Origin: Nocardia arizonensis
Lineage (GTDB): Bacteria > Actinomycetota > Actinomycetes > Mycobacteriales > Mycobacteriaceae
Reading direction: 5' to 3'
Length of the DNA: 64,000 nucleotides
Assembly (NCBI RefSeq): GCF_001310275.1
Contig: NZ_LGYZ01000011.1
Location: 1-64,000, forward strand
Part shown: piece after piece, positions 53,016 through 61,777 of the stretch
Layout: every line of letters starts with the position of its first letter
How positions within the stretch are numbered: position 1 is the stretch's first letter
Notes under the pieces: generated by a model
What the model was told of the DNA's origin: nothing
The model's input: the letters and a program-made list of their open reading frames with translations, nothing else
Database searches by the model: none
Program-made: the position numbers and the translations under genes

Positions 53016-53336
53016 GTGGCCCTTCCCCAGCTGACTGACGAGCAGCGCGCCGCTGCTTTGGAGAAGGCGGCGGCCGCTCGCCGCGCTCGGGCGGAGCTCA
53101 AGGAGCGTTTGAAGCGTGGCGGCACCGACCTGAAGAGTGTCCTCAAGGATGCCGAGACCGATGAGATCCTCGGCAAGATGAAGGTATCGGCGCTGCTGGA
53201 AGCCCTGCCCAAGGTCGGCAAGGTCAAGGCGGCCGAAATCATGACCGAACTGGAGATCGCCCCCACCCGTCGTCTGCGCGGACTCGGCGATCGGCAGCGC
53301 AAGGCGCTGTTGGCCCGGTTCGACTTCGACGCCTGA
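53016..53336 (+). CDS. mihF: Integration host factor, actinobacterial type (mIHF)
   Basis: A 106-aa nucleoid protein unrelated to the HU/IHF fold of E. coli. It binds and bends DNA and is essential in mycobacteria. Features: [23 protein letters not shown] and [12 protein letters not shown] helix, then the helix-two-turn-helix region [31 protein letters not shown] with the DNA-contacting Lys/Arg run. GTG at 53016 with GGAGG upstream. It lies 8 nt before gmk, as in mycobacteria. Confidence 0.96.
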   Translation: MALPQLTDEQRAAALEKAAAARRARAELKERLKRGGTDLKSVLKDAETDEILGKMKVSALLEALPKVGKVKAAEIMTELEIAPTRRLRGLGDRQRKALLARFDFDA

Positions 53337-53344
53337 TCACGAGG

Positions 53345-53926
53345 GTGGTCGAACACACGCGGAAGGGCCGACTGGTCGTACTGGTCGGCCCCTCGGCCGT
53401 CGGCAAATCTACGGTCGTGCGGTGCGTGCGGGAACGCCTGCCCGAACTGGTCTTCAGTGTGTCCGCGACAACCCGGGCCCCCCGGCCCGGGGAGGTCGAC
53501 GGACTCGATTACCGGTTCGTCTCCCGAGACGAGTTCGACGCCATGATCGAGGCGGGCGAGCTGCTCGAGTGGGCGGAGATCCACGGCGGATTGCAGCGAT
53601 CGGGCACACCGGCGGGTCCGGTGCGCGATGCGCTGCGGTCCGGGAAGAACGTGCTCGTCGAGGTCGATCTCGAGGGCGCGCGTTCGGTGCGCCGCGCCAT
53701 TCCCGAGGCCATTCTGGTCTTCCTCGCCCCGCCGAGCTGGGACGAGTTGGTCTCCCGGATCACCTCGCGCGGCACTGAATCACCCGAGGTGATCGCACGT
53801 AGGCTGGAAACCGCCAGGGTCGAGTTGGCGGCCTGTGACGAGTTCGACACCGTCATCGTGAACGACGAGGTGACCAGCGCCTGTGAGCAGTTGGTATCGT
53901 TATTCGTTAGCACAAATTCGAGATAG
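53345..53926 (+). CDS. gmk: Guanylate kinase
   Basis: A 193-aa kinase making GDP from GMP. P-loop [19 protein letters not shown]-binding [28 protein letters not shown] loop near [26 protein letters not shown] follows. Slightly extended N-terminus (MVEHTRKGR). GTG start, 8 nt after mihF. Confidence 0.96.
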   Translation: MVEHTRKGRLVVLVGPSAVGKSTVVRCVRERLPELVFSVSATTRAPRPGEVDGLDYRFVSRDEFDAMIEAGELLEWAEIHGGLQRSGTPAGPVRDALRSGKNVLVEVDLEGARSVRRAIPEAILVFLAPPSWDELVSRITSRGTESPEVIARRLETARVELAACDEFDTVIVNDEVTSACEQLVSLFVSTNSR

Positions 53927-53956
53927 GCGCCGCGCTTCGCCGCGATCCGCCGTCCC

Positions 53957-54007
53957 GAGCACCGCTGAGTTCTGAGCACCGCTGAGTTCTGAGCCCCGCC
54001 GAGTTCC
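53957..54007 (+). repeat. Three tandem 17-nt repeats between gmk and rpoZ
   Basis: GAGCACCGCTGAGTTCT at 53957-53973 is repeated exactly at 53974-53990 and with three changes at 53991-54007. The array fills most of the 122-nt spacer before the rpoZ start. Confidence 0.85.
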
Positions 54008-54048
54008 GAGTCCCCTCGGTTCCACGACTACCCGCAGGAGCCTCCCTA

Positions 54049-54324
54049 GTGAGCGACACCAAGACCGTGCCCGCATACGACACACCGGTCGGCCTCACCA
54101 ACCCGCCGATCGACGAGTTGCTCGAGCGCACGTCGTCCAAGTACGCGCTGGTCATCTACGCCGCCAAGCGGGCCAGACAGATCAACGACTACTACAACCA
54201 GCTCGGCGACGGCATCCTCGAATACGTCGGCCCGCTGGTCGAGCCGGGTCTGCAGGAGAAGCCGCTGTCGGTGGCCATGCGTGAGATCCACTCCGATCTG
54301 CTCGAACATTCCGAAGGCGAATAA
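54049..54324 (+). CDS. rpoZ: RNA polymerase omega subunit
   Basis: A 91-aa subunit assisting assembly of the beta' subunit. It has [37 protein letters not shown], the actinobacterial omega signature, with a C-terminal [28 protein letters not shown] at 54049. Confidence 0.95.
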   Translation: MSDTKTVPAYDTPVGLTNPPIDELLERTSSKYALVIYAAKRARQINDYYNQLGDGILEYVGPLVEPGLQEKPLSVAMREIHSDLLEHSEGE

Positions 54325-54336
54325 GAGCGTCAGTCG

Positions 54337-54360
54337 TGCTCCCCACGCACGCGGGGAGCA
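54337..54360 (+). repeat. Hairpin resembling one type I-E CRISPR repeat
   Basis: TGCTCCCC (54337-54344) and GGGGAGCA (54353-54360) form a perfect 8-bp stem around ACGCACGC. With the G at 54336 the unit starts GTGCTCCCCACGCACGCGGG, close to the remembered repeat of type I-E arrays in actinobacteria. There is only one copy, no spacer array and no cas gene, so it may be only a transcriptional hairpin between rpoZ and coaBC. Confidence 0.5.
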
Positions 54361-54379
54361 GAGCCCACCCGGAGGGGTA

Positions 54380-55606
54380 GTGACCACACGGATCGTCGTC
54401 GGTGTCGGCGGAGGAATCGCCGCCTACAAGGCATGTGCCCTCGTCCGCCGCTTCACCGAGACCGGACACGACGTCAGGGTTGTCCCCACCGAGTCCGCCT
54501 TGCAGTTCATCGGCAAGGCGACCTTCGAGGCACTGTCGGGCAATCCGGTGCACACCGATGTGTTCACCGATGTCCCGCAGGTGCCGCACGTGCGGTTGGG
54601 GCAGGAAGCGGACCTCGTGGTCATCGCTCCCGCCACCGCCGACCTGATGGCGCGCGCCGCGCACGGGCGCGCCGACGACCTGCTCACCGCCACGTTGCTG
54701 ACGGCCCGATGTCCGGTGGTGTTCGCACCCGCGATGCACACCGAGATGTGGGAGCATCCGGCGACGGTGGCCAATGTCGAAACCCTGCGCGAGCACGGCG
54801 CGATCGTCATGGAACCGGCCTCCGGCAGGCTCACCGGCACCGATACCGGACCGGGCAGGCTGCCCGAACCCGAGGAGATCTTCGGGCTGGTCATGCTGTT
54901 GCGGGAACGCGCCGACGCCATACCGCGCGATCTGGTCGGCCGTCGCGTCGTCATCACCGCGGGCGGTACCAGGGAACCGCTGGATCCGGTGCGTTTCCTC
55001 GGCAATCGCAGTTCCGGTAAGCAGGGCTACGCGCTGGCCAGGGTTGCCGCCCAGCGCGGAGCCCAGGTCACGCTCATCGCGGGCAATACCATCGAGATGG
55101 CCGCGCCCGCGGCGGTCGAACTGGTGCACGTCACCACCGCCGAACAGTTGAAGACCGCGGTGGACAAGCACGCCGTCGGCGCCGACGCGGTGATCATGGC
55201 CGCGGCGGTCGCGGATTTCCGTCCCACCAATGTGGCCGCCGCCAAGATCAAGAAGGGCGCGGGCGAACCCGACGTCATCGCGCTGACCAAGACCGACGAC
55301 ATTCTCGCCGGTCTGGTGCAGGCCAGACGCGACGGTCAACTGCCGGGCACCGCCATCGTGGGATTCGCCGCGGAGACCGGTGACGAACAGGGCGACGTCC
55401 TGACCCACGCGCGCGCCAAACTCGCGCGCAAGGGCTGTGATCTGCTGGTGGTCAACGCGGTCGGCGAGGGAAAGGCATTCGAGGTCGACACCAACGACGG
55501 CTGGTTACTCGGCGCCGACGGCACCGAACAGTCGCTCGATCACGGCTCCAAGGCGCTGCTCGCCAGCCGGGTTCTGGACGCGCTCGGGCCGCTGCTGCGG
55601 GCCTGA
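54380..55606 (+). CDS. coaBC: Bifunctional phosphopantothenoylcysteine decarboxylase/synthetase
   Basis: A 408-aa CoA-pathway enzyme. The N-terminal flavin decarboxylase (CoaC) has GVGGGIAAYKACALVR and PAMHTEMWEHPA. The C-terminal synthetase (CoaB) has VVITAGGTREPLDPVRFLGNRSSGKQG and MAAAVADFRP with AAAKIKKG. GTG at 54380 with GGAGGGG 5 nt upstream is clearly better than the earlier frame starting in rpoZ. Confidence 0.96.
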   Translation: MTTRIVVGVGGGIAAYKACALVRRFTETGHDVRVVPTESALQFIGKATFEALSGNPVHTDVFTDVPQVPHVRLGQEADLVVIAPATADLMARAAHGRADDLLTATLLTARCPVVFAPAMHTEMWEHPATVANVETLREHGAIVMEPASGRLTGTDTGPGRLPEPEEIFGLVMLLRERADAIPRDLVGRRVVITAGGTREPLDPVRFLGNRSSGKQGYALARVAAQRGAQVTLIAGNTIEMAAPAAVELVHVTTAEQLKTAVDKHAVGADAVIMAAAVADFRPTNVAAAKIKKGAGEPDVIALTKTDDILAGLVQARRDGQLPGTAIVGFAAETGDEQGDVLTHARAKLARKGCDLLVVNAVGEGKAFEVDTNDGWLLGADGTEQSLDHGSKALLASRVLDALGPLLRA

Positions 55607-55858
55607 TCCGTACTCGCGGCACACCGGACCGCACCGCGAGTCCGTTCCGCGAGTCCGGTCCGTGTTCGGCGCTTTCGGCCTGAATCGGCTCGTCGTTTGG
55701 GACAGTGGAGACGCGCGGTCGGTGTGTCGGCGTCCGGGAGCCACGCCAACACGTCGGTGGTTTGGAATAGTCTGAGGTCGAGGGTTGCGCAGTGGTGCCG
55801 GGCACTACTGTCGTGGTCCGGCAGATACGAGAAACCCGTTGAGGGAGAGGGAACAACT

Positions 55859-57070
55859 GTGCGCACGTCTGGCAGCCGCCTATTCACCAGTGAGTCCGTG
55901 ACCGAGGGTCATCCGGACAAAATCTGTGACGCCATCAGCGATTCCATCCTCGACGCGTTGCTGACGCAGGATCCGCGCAGCCGGGTCGCGGTGGAGACGC
56001 TGGTGACCACCGGCCAGGTCCACGTCGCGGGCGAGGTCACGACCTCCGCGTACGCGGATATCCCGCGAATCGTCCGCGAGAAGGTTCTCGAGATCGGATA
56101 CGACTCGTCGGCAAAGGGTTTCGACGGCAACTCCTGCGGTGTGAACATCGCGATCGGCGCCCAGTCGCCCGATATCGCCCAGGGCGTCGACACCTCGCAC
56201 GAGGCGCGGGTCGGCGGTGAGGACGACGAGATCGCCAAGCAGGGCGCGGGCGACCAGGGCCTGATGTTCGGCTTCGCCACCGTCGACACCCCCGAGCTCA
56301 TGCCGCTGCCCATCGCGCTCGCGCATCGCCTGTCGCGGCGGCTCACCGAGGTCCGCAAGTCGGGTGTGCTGCCCTATCTGCGCCCCGATGGCAAGACCCA
56401 GGTCACCATCGAATACGACGGTGATCGCGCGGTCCGCCTCGACACCGTCGTCATCTCCACCCAGCATGCCGCCGATATCGATCTCGACAACCTGCTCGCG
56501 CCCGATATTCGCGAGAAGGTCGTCGACTCGGTGCTGGCCGATCTGGATCTGCCCACGCTGGACACCTCCGCCATCCGCCTGCTGGTCAACCCGACGGGCA
56601 AATTCGTCCTCGGCGGACCCATGGGCGACGCCGGTCTGACCGGCCGCAAGATCATCGTCGACACCTACGGCGGTTTCGCCCGGCACGGCGGCGGCGCCTT
56701 CTCCGGCAAGGACCCGTCGAAGGTGGACCGCTCGGCCGCCTACGCCATGCGCTGGGTCGCCAAGAACGTCGTCGCGGGCGGTCTCGCCGACCGTGTGGAG
56801 GTCCAGGTCGCCTACGCCATCGGCAAGGCGGCCCCGGTCGGCCTGTTCGTGGAGACCTTCGGCACCGAGAAGGTGGATCCGATTCGGATCTCCTCGGCCA
56901 TTACCGAGGTCTTCGACCTGCGTCCCGGCGCGATCATCCGCGATCTCGATCTGCTGCGCCCGATCTACGCGCCGACCGCCGCCTACGGCCACTTCGGCCG
57001 CACCGATATCGACCTGCCGTGGGAGCGCACCGACCGCGCGGACAAGCTGCGCGCCGCCGTCGGTCTCTGA
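55859..57070 (+). CDS. metK: S-adenosylmethionine synthetase
   Basis: A 403-aa enzyme making SAM from Met and ATP. Visible: [39 protein letters not shown], the [25 protein letters not shown] signature region and [10 protein letters not shown] near the end. GTG at 55859 has GAGAGGGAAC upstream. The 250-nt leader does not show a SAM riboswitch signature that I can recognise. Confidence 0.97.
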   Translation: MRTSGSRLFTSESVTEGHPDKICDAISDSILDALLTQDPRSRVAVETLVTTGQVHVAGEVTTSAYADIPRIVREKVLEIGYDSSAKGFDGNSCGVNIAIGAQSPDIAQGVDTSHEARVGGEDDEIAKQGAGDQGLMFGFATVDTPELMPLPIALAHRLSRRLTEVRKSGVLPYLRPDGKTQVTIEYDGDRAVRLDTVVISTQHAADIDLDNLLAPDIREKVVDSVLADLDLPTLDTSAIRLLVNPTGKFVLGGPMGDAGLTGRKIIVDTYGGFARHGGGAFSGKDPSKVDRSAAYAMRWVAKNVVAGGLADRVEVQVAYAIGKAAPVGLFVETFGTEKVDPIRISSAITEVFDLRPGAIIRDLDLLRPIYAPTAAYGHFGRTDIDLPWERTDRADKLRAAVGL

Positions 57071-57100
57071 CGGCCCCGTGCGATTCCGGGTTGCCGCCGC

Positions 57101-59434
57101 GTGACTCGGCGCGCACAGACGAGCGCCGCCGTGTCCGGGGACAGCGCGTCCCCGGACACGGCGGCCTCGTCTCCTGACATCGCCGCCGACCTGCCCATCG
57201 CGCGGGTGCTGCCGCTGTTGTCGCCCGCGCATCTGGATCGTGATTTCGACTATCTCGTGCCCGCGAAGTTCGACGAGATGGCCCGGCCCGGCGTCCGCGT
57301 CCGCGTCCGGTTCGCCGGTCGGCTCGTCGACGGCTATCTGCTGCGACGGCTGGCCCGCAGCGACCACACCGGCAAACTCGTGCGCCTGGAACGGGTGGTC
57401 TCGGCCGAGCGGGTACTCACCCCGGAGATCCTGGATCTCGCCGTCGCGATAGCGCAGCGCTACGCGGGCACCCGCGCCGACGTACTGCGCCTGGCCATTC
57501 CGCCGCGACACGCGCGCACCGAGAACGGCGGGCCTGCCACGAGGTCCGCCCGGTCCGCGAATGCGGCCGAGGCGGATAAATGTGCCGAATCCGGCAGTGC
57601 GGCAGAGGATTCCGACACCGTGTCCGCACCGGCCGTGCCGTCCGGCAACTCCGCGCGACCCGTGTCGGAAGCAGCTTCCACCTGCGGAGACAGCGTGGAT
57701 GGCGAGGATTTCACGGATATCGCGGACGACCGGAGTGCCGCTCCCGAGTTCGCCGCGGACAAGGTATCCAGCACCCTGGCGGACACCGCCTCGCCGTCCC
57801 CGGAACTACCGTCCTGGACAGTAACGCCTGATGTGCTCGATTCGTGGCGTCGTTACGTTCACGGGGCCGCGTTCGTCACCGCGTTGTCCCGGGGGCGCGG
57901 CGTGCGGGCCGCCTGGCAGGCGCTGCCGGGGGAGGATTGGGCCCGGCGGCTGGCCGAACTCGCCGCGACCGTGGCCGCCACCGGACGCAGCGCCGTCATC
58001 CTGGTTCCCGACCAGCGCGACCTCGATCGGGTGCTCGCGGAATGTGCCGCCCTGGTGGGTGATTCGGCGGTGGGCTTGTCGGCGGGGCTCGGTCCGGCCG
58101 CGCGTTACCGCCGCTGGCTCGCCGTGCTGCGCGGCACCGCGCGGGTGGTGGTCGGCACGCGCGCCGCGGTCTTCGCTCCCGCTGTCGACCTCGGACTACT
58201 CGCGATATGGGACGACGGCGACGATACCTACGCCGAACCCCGCGCGCCGTATCCGCACGCGCGTGAGGTCGCCATGCTGCGCGCGCACGAGACCGGCGCC
58301 GCCTTCGTCGCCGCCGGATACGCCCGCACCGCGGAGGTACAGGCGGTGGTCGACAGCGGCTGGGCCCACGACCTGGTCGCCGACCGCGCGACGTTGCGCT
58401 CGCATACGCCGCGGATCAGCGCGCCGGGCGATTCGGACTTCGCGTTGGAACGCGATCCGATCGCCAGGGCCATTCGCATACCCGGGGTGGCCTTCGCCGC
58501 GGCGCGGGCCGCACTGAAGGAGGGCGCGCCGGTCCTGGTACAGGTGCCAAGGCGCGGGTACGTGCCCGCGCTGGCCTGCGCGAAATGCCGGACGCCTGCG
58601 CGTTGCCGTCACTGCAACGGTCCGCTGGCCTTGCCGGATGGACGCGGCCGGGCGGATCCGAACGAGGCGCACAGCCCGGCCTGCCGCTGGTGCGGTGTCA
58701 CCGAGGCGGCCTTCCGGTGCCCGGTCTGTGCATCGCGGGCGTTGCGCGCGGTGGTGACCGGCGCGGTGCGTACCGCCGAGGAACTCGGACGGGCCTTTCC
58801 CGGGGTGCCGATCCGCGGCTCTAGCGGTGGCGCGCTGCTCGACAGCGTCGAGCCCGGTCCGCAGGTCGTGGTCGCCACCGTCGGCGCCGAGCCCACGGTG
58901 CGCGGCGGGTACGGGGTCGCGCTGCTGTTGGACGGTTGGGCGCTGCTCGGGCGCGCCGATCTGCGCGCGGGCGAGGACACGCTGCGGCGCTGGATGGGCG
59001 CGGCGGCGTTGGTGCGCGCCCGCGGTCAGGTGATCGTGATGGCCGAACCGTCCATTTCGACCGTGCAGGCGCTGGTGCGCTGGGATCCGGTCGGTCACGC
59101 CCGCGCCGAGGTCGATGCGCGCGCCGAGGTGGGATTCCCGCCCGCCGTGCGCCTGGTCGCGGTGGACGGCGCGACCGAGGCGATCGATGAACTGCTGACC
59201 GCGGCCGCGCTGCCCGCCGATGTCGAAGTGCTCGGACCTGTGCCGCTGCCGCCGTTCGCCCGCAAGCCGTTCGCGGGCGATTCCCCGGCGGAGGTGGAGC
59301 GGATGATCCTGCGTGTGGACCGTCGGCACGGCGCGGCGCTTTCCCGGGCGCTCGGTGGCGCGTTGGCCGTGCGCAGCACCCACCGGTCCGACGCGCCGCT
59401 GCGGGTGCAGGTGGACCCGGTCGACATCGGCTGA
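57101..59434 (+). CDS. priA: PriA-like primosomal protein N', helicase motifs lost
   Basis: A 777-aa protein. The 3' DNA-binding domain (IARVLPLLSPAHLDRDFDYLVPAKFDEMARPGVRVRV) is normal. The zinc-binding cysteines are present (CAKCRTPARCRHC, CRWCG, CPVC), and so is the C-terminal domain with RWMGAAALVRARGQVIVMAEPS. The expected Walker A GxxGxGKT is missing (the region reads RAAWQALPGEDWARR), and the DEAH box is replaced by IWDDGDDTYAEPRAPYPHARE. Residues about 140-245 are a Ser/Ala/Asp-rich insert. Loss of ATPase motifs is known for actinobacterial PriA, so it probably acts as a structural replication-restart factor. GTG start. Confidence 0.9.
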   Translation: MTRRAQTSAAVSGDSASPDTAASSPDIAADLPIARVLPLLSPAHLDRDFDYLVPAKFDEMARPGVRVRVRFAGRLVDGYLLRRLARSDHTGKLVRLERVVSAERVLTPEILDLAVAIAQRYAGTRADVLRLAIPPRHARTENGGPATRSARSANAAEADKCAESGSAAEDSDTVSAPAVPSGNSARPVSEAASTCGDSVDGEDFTDIADDRSAAPEFAADKVSSTLADTASPSPELPSWTVTPDVLDSWRRYVHGAAFVTALSRGRGVRAAWQALPGEDWARRLAELAATVAATGRSAVILVPDQRDLDRVLAECAALVGDSAVGLSAGLGPAARYRRWLAVLRGTARVVVGTRAAVFAPAVDLGLLAIWDDGDDTYAEPRAPYPHAREVAMLRAHETGAAFVAAGYARTAEVQAVVDSGWAHDLVADRATLRSHTPRISAPGDSDFALERDPIARAIRIPGVAFAAARAALKEGAPVLVQVPRRGYVPALACAKCRTPARCRHCNGPLALPDGRGRADPNEAHSPACRWCGVTEAAFRCPVCASRALRAVVTGAVRTAEELGRAFPGVPIRGSSGGALLDSVEPGPQVVVATVGAEPTVRGGYGVALLLDGWALLGRADLRAGEDTLRRWMGAAALVRARGQVIVMAEPSISTVQALVRWDPVGHARAEVDARAEVGFPPAVRLVAVDGATEAIDELLTAAALPADVEVLGPVPLPPFARKPFAGDSPAEVERMILRVDRRHGAALSRALGGALAVRSTHRSDAPLRVQVDPVDIG

Positions 59435-59438
59435 GTGA

Positions 59439-60290
59439 TCAGCGCGGGCCGCCCACGTGTTCACCGGTCAGGAATGCCGACATGGCGGTGGCCACGGCAT
59501 CGGGTCGGTCGAGCATGGAAAGGACGTAGGCGTCCTCGATTTCGACCAGTCGGGCGCGCGGAACGAGCTCGGCCAGACGACGGCCGTGCTCGCGCGGCAT
59601 GACCTTGCCCGCCGAGGACCACAGGATCAGCGCCTCGCCCTCGAATCGCCGCAGTGCCTCGGTGTGCGCGACGAGTTCGGCTGCCGGGAAGCCGGATCTG
59701 GCGTAGGACAGCAGATCCCGGCGGATCAGCGGGTCGCGCAGCCCCGGTTCGGTCCAGCCGCGCACCAGGTCATCGGGCAGCGGTCGTTCGGCCATCCACC
59801 CGAACAGCAGCGGTGTCTCGCGCAGCCATCGAATGCGCAACTGGCGCAACGCCATCCACACACCACCGGGCAGGCGACTGGCGAGGGTCGCGGTGCGGCC
59901 GGGCAGGCCGGGTGGGAAGTTGTCGAATGCCTCGCAGGGCAGCACGATGAGCCGCGCGACCCGTTCGTCGAGGCCGTAGGAGGTGAGGAAGAGGGCGCCG
60001 CCCCAGTCCGAATGGACGAGGGTGACCCCGCGCAGGTCGAGCGCCGCGAGGAATTCGGCGACGAGGCGGTTGAGCCCGTGCAATGTCAGGTCCGCGCCGT
60101 CGCGCATGGGTTCGGGATGTGCGCCGAGCGGCAGGTCCGGGCGCAGGTAGCGGAAGCCGCCGGGCAGCCGGTCCAGCACGGTGTCCCAGAGCGTGTGGTT
60201 CATGAACAGGCCGTGCAGTAGGACCACGGGCGGACCTTCGCCCTGGTCGAGGTAGTGGATGCGACCCGCGGTGAGTTCGACGGTCGGCAT
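59439..60290 (-). CDS. Alpha/beta-fold hydrolase with Asp nucleophile
   Basis: A 283-aa hydrolase. The oxyanion region is VVLLHGLFMNHTLWD. The nucleophile elbow TLVHSDWGGALF has Asp in the nucleophile position, as in haloalkane dehalogenases and epoxide hydrolases. The usual catalytic His near the C-terminus is not visible: the segment reads VEIEDAYVLSMLDRPD, where GH is expected. Divergent from a TetR gene, which probably regulates it. ATG at 60290. Confidence 0.8.
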   Translation of the reverse strand: MPTVELTAGRIHYLDQGEGPPVVLLHGLFMNHTLWDTVLDRLPGGFRYLRPDLPLGAHPEPMRDGADLTLHGLNRLVAEFLAALDLRGVTLVHSDWGGALFLTSYGLDERVARLIVLPCEAFDNFPPGLPGRTATLASRLPGGVWMALRQLRIRWLRETPLLFGWMAERPLPDDLVRGWTEPGLRDPLIRRDLLSYARSGFPAAELVAHTEALRRFEGEALILWSSAGKVMPREHGRRLAELVPRARLVEIEDAYVLSMLDRPDAVATAMSAFLTGEHVGGPR

Positions 60291-60307
60291 GAGGGGAACC
60301 TCCGTTC

Positions 60308-60335
60308 GAGCGATTGCTCTAGAGCGTTTGCTCTA
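60308..60335. promoter_or_regulatory. Tandem palindromes in the divergent promoter (TetR operator)
   Basis: GAGCGATTGCTC (60308-60319) and TAGAGCGTTTGCTCTA (60320-60335) are adjacent near-identical dyads with GAGC-N4-GCTC cores. They overlap a TATTCT element just before the TetR start, and sit 18 nt from the hydrolase start on the other strand. Confidence 0.7.
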
Positions 60336-60345
60336 TTCTGGGAGA

Positions 60346-60939
60346 ATGACCGAGCCGATGTCAACCGGTACCCGCGAACGCCTGGCCACGGCCACGGCGG
60401 AACTGCTGCGTAGGCAGGGATATGCCGCGACCACCGTCAAACAGATCACCCTCGCCGCCGGTGCGCCGATGGGGTCGCTGTACCACCACTTTCCCGAGGG
60501 CAAGCCCCAGCTCGCGGCCCAGGCTCTGCGCACATCGGGTGCGGCGTACATCCAATTGCTGCCCCTGCTGATGGATCCGTACGACGATCTGCGCGAGGCC
60601 GTTCCCGCCGCCTTCGCCGCGGCCGCCGAACAGATCGAGAGCAGCGGCTGGATGAACATGTGCCCGGTCGGCACGGTTGCGGGGGAGATCGCCGACAGTG
60701 AACCGGATCTGCGCGTTGTCGCGGCGGAGGTGATCGAGTCGTGGATCGCGGTCGGCACGGACTACCTCGCGGGTCGCGGACTGTCCCGAGGCGCGGCCCG
60801 CGACCTGATCATGGCGATCCTGTGCGCCCTGGAGGGCGCGTTCATCCTGGCACGGACGCTGCGCTCGGGGGAGCCGCTGCGGGTCGCGGGCGAAGCGCTC
60901 GCGACCCGTGTCGACACGCTCCTCGTCGAGTCCGCGTAG
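60346..60939 (+). CDS. TetR family regulator (LmrA/YxaF-like)
   Basis: A 197-aa regulator. HTH: YAATTVKQITLAAGAPMGSLYHHFPEGKPQLAAQAL. The C-terminal half matches the LmrA/YxaF type, with WMNMCPVGTVAGEIADSEPDLR. ATG at 60346 with GGAGA just ahead. It likely controls itself and the divergent hydrolase. Confidence 0.88.
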   Translation: MTEPMSTGTRERLATATAELLRRQGYAATTVKQITLAAGAPMGSLYHHFPEGKPQLAAQALRTSGAAYIQLLPLLMDPYDDLREAVPAAFAAAAEQIESSGWMNMCPVGTVAGEIADSEPDLRVVAAEVIESWIAVGTDYLAGRGLSRGAARDLIMAILCALEGAFILARTLRSGEPLRVAGEALATRVDTLLVESA

Positions 60940-60987
60940 TCCGAGGGGGAGGAATACCGGCGCCTCTCCTTGTGTTAGATGCATTGT

Positions 60988-60997
60988 CGATATATCG
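60988..60997. promoter_or_regulatory. PadR-type operator candidate
   Basis: The dyad CGATATATCG sits in TGTCGATATATCGTCGATAGTGTG, 44 nt before the PadR start. AT-rich dyads with this core are typical PadR targets, so autoregulation is plausible. Confidence 0.55.
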
Positions 60998-61041
60998 TCG
61001 ATAGTGTGATCAGAACATGGAAGACGCCCGAGGAGGCAGAC

Positions 61042-61704
61042 ATGAAGTACATGGAGAATCGAGATTCGGGATGGCGCGGTCGCAGGCGCGGACCCGGCGG
61101 CGCGGAATCGGGTCAGGACCGGCACGGCGGTCACCGCCGCGGCGGACGTCCGGGCTTCGGTTCGGAATTCGGGCACGGCTTCGGCCCCGGATTCGGGCCG
61201 GGCTTCGGCCCGGGCGCGCATTTCGGCCGCGGCCGGGGGCGCGGCGGTCGCGGACGCCGCGGTGACGTACGCGCCGCGGTCCTGCTGCTGCTCGCCGAAC
61301 GGCCGATGCACGGCTACGAGTTGATTCAGCAGATCCGTGAGCGCAGTGACGACGTCTGGCGGCCAAGCCCCGGATCGATCTACCCGGCGCTCGCCCAGCT
61401 CGAGGACGAGGGTCTGGTGATCATCGACAAGGTCGCGGGGCGCAAGACCGCGAAGTTGACCGAGACCGGCACCGAGTACATCGCCGCCAACAAGGAAGAC
61501 CTGGGCGATCCCTGGGCCGATGTCAAGGAGGACGTCGGCGAACAGGCCATCGACCTGCGCGGACTCGTCGGTCAGCTGATGGGTGCGGTGGCGCAGGTCG
61601 CGGCCGCGGGCACGCCCGAACAGGCGGGCAAGGCCGCCGAGGTGCTCACCGAGGCTCGCCGCTCGCTCTACCGCATCCTCGCCGAGGACGACGTCCAGAA
61701 ATAA
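61042..61704 (+). CDS. PadR family regulator with Gly/Phe-rich N-terminus
   Basis: A 220-aa protein. Residues 1-75 are a low-complexity Gly/Arg/Phe stretch with an FGPGFGPGFGPG repeat. The winged helix then follows, LLLLAERPMHGYELIQQIRERSDDVWRPSPGSIYPALAQLEDEGLVIID, the classic PadR signature. A helical C-terminal part ends AEDDVQK. ATG at 61042 with GAGGAGG about 7 nt upstream. Effector and target genes are unknown apart from likely autoregulation. Confidence 0.9.
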   Translation: MKYMENRDSGWRGRRRGPGGAESGQDRHGGHRRGGRPGFGSEFGHGFGPGFGPGFGPGAHFGRGRGRGGRGRRGDVRAAVLLLLAERPMHGYELIQQIRERSDDVWRPSPGSIYPALAQLEDEGLVIIDKVAGRKTAKLTETGTEYIAANKEDLGDPWADVKEDVGEQAIDLRGLVGQLMGAVAQVAAAGTPEQAGKAAEVLTEARRSLYRILAEDDVQK

Positions 61705-61777
61705 GGGCGACGCAAAAGTTACACAGGAAATACGTCCTCGGCGTACGTGTTTCGAACCATCGGTGCACCATAGTGAT

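Noticed and set aside
52837..53034. 65-codon frame overlapping the start of mihF
   Set aside because: No ribosome binding site, no homology and it runs into the mihF gene out of frame.
55611..55858. Possible SAM riboswitch before metK
   Set aside because: The leader lacks the conserved core patterns of SAM-I/IV elements that I can recognise; only ordinary GC-rich repeats are seen.
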